From assembly GCF_023221775.1 (NCBI RefSeq), contig NZ_JAKUDS010000014.1:1-60423 (forward strand): a DNA stretch of 60,423 nucleotides. The letters run 5' to 3'. The notes under the pieces are model-generated. The model saw only the letters and a program-made list of their open reading frames with translations, was not told the DNA's origin and searched no databases. Shown one piece after another: positions 59,200 to 60,423 of this stretch. The translations under genes were made by a program, and so were the position numbers. Origin of the DNA: Enterococcus cecorum (GTDB lineage Bacteria > Bacillota > Bacilli > Lactobacillales > Enterococcaceae). Each line of letters opens with the position of its first letter. Within the stretch, counting starts at the first letter, position 1.

Positions 59200-59394
59200 T
59201 TATCTTTTACTAAATTTTTCTGTTATAGCAAAAGTTCGCTCGTATTCATCTTGTAGTTGTCTGTGTTCAACTAAAGTTAGATTGTTCTTAGCTAACATCC
59301 TTTCTATCACACTACAACGACTTCTCAGTGCTCACCATATAATTTCGTTGTCGCTATACATGCAGACACCATTGTGTACATAGGTTACTCTCAT
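59200..59394 (-). pseudogene. Small gene with an in-frame TGA
   Basis: From ATG at 59394 the frame reads MRVTYVHNGVCMYSDNEIIW, then TGA at 59332-59334. It continues open for 43 more codons (ALRSRCSVIERMLAKNNLTL and on to EKFSKR). The ATG overlaps the stop of the upstream small ORF (ATGA), and GAGG precedes it, so it was probably translated in series. A single nonsense change would explain the break. Product unknown. Confidence 0.5.
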
Positions 59395-59531
59395 CTCCGA
59401 TACCTCTTGAAAAATATCTCTTTACTTATTTTGTCAAACCACGACAGAATGACTAATGCTACTCCAGCAGATATTGCCAGCATTGGAATAGCAATTAAAA
59501 TAAAAAAGAAAGTCCATACAATTCCGTACAT
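59391..59531 (-). CDS. Small single-helix membrane protein
   Basis: Forty-six residues starting MYGIVWTFFFILIAIPMLAI, with one hydrophobic segment (about 3-30) and a basic tail (KEIFFKRYRR). The ATG at 59531 follows GGTGGTGG; an in-frame GTG about 33 bases upstream would add a KSGGGG-containing extension. Its stop overlaps the next start. Function unknown. Confidence 0.55.
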   Translation of the reverse strand: MYGIVWTFFFILIAIPMLAISAGVALVILSWFDKISKEIFFKRYRR

Positions 59532-59587
59532 GCCACCACCACCTGATTTTGTGTATAAAAATAGCACCTAATCACTTTGACTAGATG

Positions 59588-59764
59588 CTAGTTAGTTTGT
59601 TTTTTCTTCTTTGATTGTCGTTTTAATTCCCTTTTTTTTAACCATTTCTCAAACTGTTCATTAAACTCTTTTTCTCTCTTTTTTTCTTCTTCTGTTTGTT
59701 CTCTACTATCAACAATCTTTGGAAATGTTGTATTATTCCATCTTGAATCGCTAAATTCTTTCAT
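59588..59764 (-). CDS. Small charged coiled-coil-like protein
   Basis: Fifty-eight residues beginning MKEFSDSRWNNTTFPKIVDS and then very rich in Lys and Glu, ending KKKKQTN. GGAGG lies seven bases before the ATG, and the ATG overlaps the stop of the upstream fragment (ATGA). The SRWN motif recurs in the small protein at 30979-31239. Not recognised. Confidence 0.6.
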   Translation of the reverse strand: MKEFSDSRWNNTTFPKIVDSREQTEEEKKREKEFNEQFEKWLKKRELKRQSKKKKQTN

Positions 59765-60015
59765 TCTACTTCCTCCAATACAATAATTGGCTTTCCTTCC
59801 TCAAAATATTTATCTTTCACTATAAACTCCTGACCGGGTTTACATGGCGTTTCTTGCTCTACAAAATTAAATTTTCTTAAATCTGTACTATTTTTCGAAT
59901 TGAGTATTTTTATTCGTACACTATCTTCTTCATCATAAATTTTGGTAGAAAAAGATAAAAACTGATTATACTCAACTGTTTTTCCTATTTCATGAAATGC
60001 AACAAATTTATTAAT
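59761..60015 (-). pseudogene. ORF fragment without a start codon
   Basis: An open frame of about 85 codons (including AFHEIGKTVEYNQFLSFSTK and ending KPIIVLEEVE) has coding-like composition. It has no ATG, GTG or TTG start near its beginning, and stops lie immediately upstream. It couples to the 58-residue ORF by an ATGA overlap. Probably the 3' remnant of a longer gene whose front was lost or shifted. Confidence 0.45.
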
Positions 60016-60047
60016 ATATACGACTCAGAACTAATAGCTTAATACTC

Positions 60048-60275
60048 TTAATCAGTAAGTATATCTTTATACAACCCAATTATACTTCTTCCCTTGCCAG
60101 AATTCAATTTCATTTCAGTCTCTTGATTATTCTTGAGCATGTACCTACCATCATTATATCCATTTATTCTAAAAAATAACTTCTCTTCTATCGGCTTACC
60201 ATCTTCAGCTTCATTAAAAGTATTTTCGTTAATCGAACGTCACAAACATAAATTAACACAATTTAACCGTATCAT
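60048..60275 (-). pseudogene. Broken ORF with early in-frame TGA
   Basis: ATG at 60275 follows GGAGAAAAAG. Eleven codons are read before TGA at 60240-60242. The same frame then stays open for 63 codons (RSINENTFNEAEDGKPIEEK and on to GLYKDILTD). It ends one frame away from the next fragment at 59761-60015; the two may once have been one gene. No family recognised. Confidence 0.4.
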
Positions 60276-60323
60276 AATCGCTTTTTCTCCATATAATTGC
60301 AGTAAATTTAGGAGATATTTAAC

Positions 60324-60395
60324 ATGAGTGAATTGGGTAACTCGCTAAAAATTATTAAATTAAGTAGAACGTATATTATAATAGGAAAATTTTAG
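60324..60395 (+). pseudogene. Possible truncated XRE/Rgg-type regulator start
   Basis: A plus-strand ORF of 23 codons, MSELGNSLKIIKLSRTYIII plus three residues, lies nine bases after AGGAG. It resembles the first helix of Rgg/XRE regulators, and no helix-turn-helix follows. The window ends 28 bases later. A chance ORF cannot be excluded. Confidence 0.25.
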
Positions 60396-60423
60396 ATGAT
60401 AGTAGAAATTTGATGTCCAAAAT

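Noticed and set aside
59102-59571. Two plus-strand ORFs at the right end
   Set aside because: They are antisense to better supported small minus-strand ORFs with ribosome sites and ATGA overlaps.
59332-60242. Reassigned UGA codon or selenocysteine
   Set aside because: All well supported genes use UGA as stop normally and no SECIS-like hairpin was evident; nonsense decay is simpler.

Overview
The window is chromosomal DNA of a low-GC Gram-positive bacterium of the order Lactobacillales, most likely an Enterococcus or close relative. This is inferred from an EbsA-family gene, a PyrR-controlled pyrimidine operon with a PyrK/PyrD-1B pair, an RqcH homologue, AGGAGG ribosome sites, frequent TTG starts and paired bidirectional terminators. 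I see no rRNA, tRNA, CRISPR array or origin.

Layout. 1-3406 (minus): a trpXYZ-type ABC transporter behind a leader-peptide attenuator with two Trp codons, then a second attenuator of the same design whose peptide is rich in Phe/Tyr codons and whose target gene lies just beyond base 1. 3546-5249 (plus): rqcH. 5294-5992: an alpha-carbonic anhydrase. 6088-16249: pyrR-B-C-carA-carB-pyrK-pyrD-pyrF-pyrE behind one PyrR attenuator, i.e. complete UMP synthesis; the neighbouring carbonic anhydrase may supply bicarbonate to CarAB. 16612-18688: a predicted HEPN-like/CBS protein, lspA, rluD. 18790-20460: fhs. 20597-22321: an intact 1725-bp IS1595-family element (ISSag10/MTnSag1 type) carrying lnu(C), with 25-bp terminal inverted repeats and an exact 8-bp target duplication TAAAAAAT in the terminator of ebsA.

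22352-33418: ebsA, an RNase HI-like gene, cls, a CDF metal transporter, an MFS exporter, a GntR regulator, a 900-bp gene-free gap, a DHA2 exporter with DUF4811 partner, a CmpB-like membrane protein, GNAT and Nudix genes. 33488-42884: lepA, a 1407-residue activase/dehydratase fusion with a divergent TetR regulator and shared palindrome, and a nuclease-helicase. 42952-47565: a lipoprotein, MBL hydrolase, histidine phosphatase, uppP, and the Pit phosphate transporter with its DUF47 partner. 47856-53295: rpsT, holA, the late competence operon comEA-EB-EC, and a HAD phosphatase. 53405-58981: the UPF0210/ACT pair, a CLC-F fluoride antiporter behind a fluoride riboswitch, a VOC protein, an unknown Cys-motif protein, and the cystine symporter tcyP. 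59200-60423: small, partly broken minus-strand ORFs that look like a decaying accessory operon.

The strongest unusual signal is the pair of leader-peptide attenuators in the first 3.4 kb. Both encode an 18-residue peptide with the informative codons at positions 12-17, followed by four mutually exclusive pairing segments ending in a terminator whose 5' arm also pairs with an antiterminator strand. I see no T-box consensus in either.
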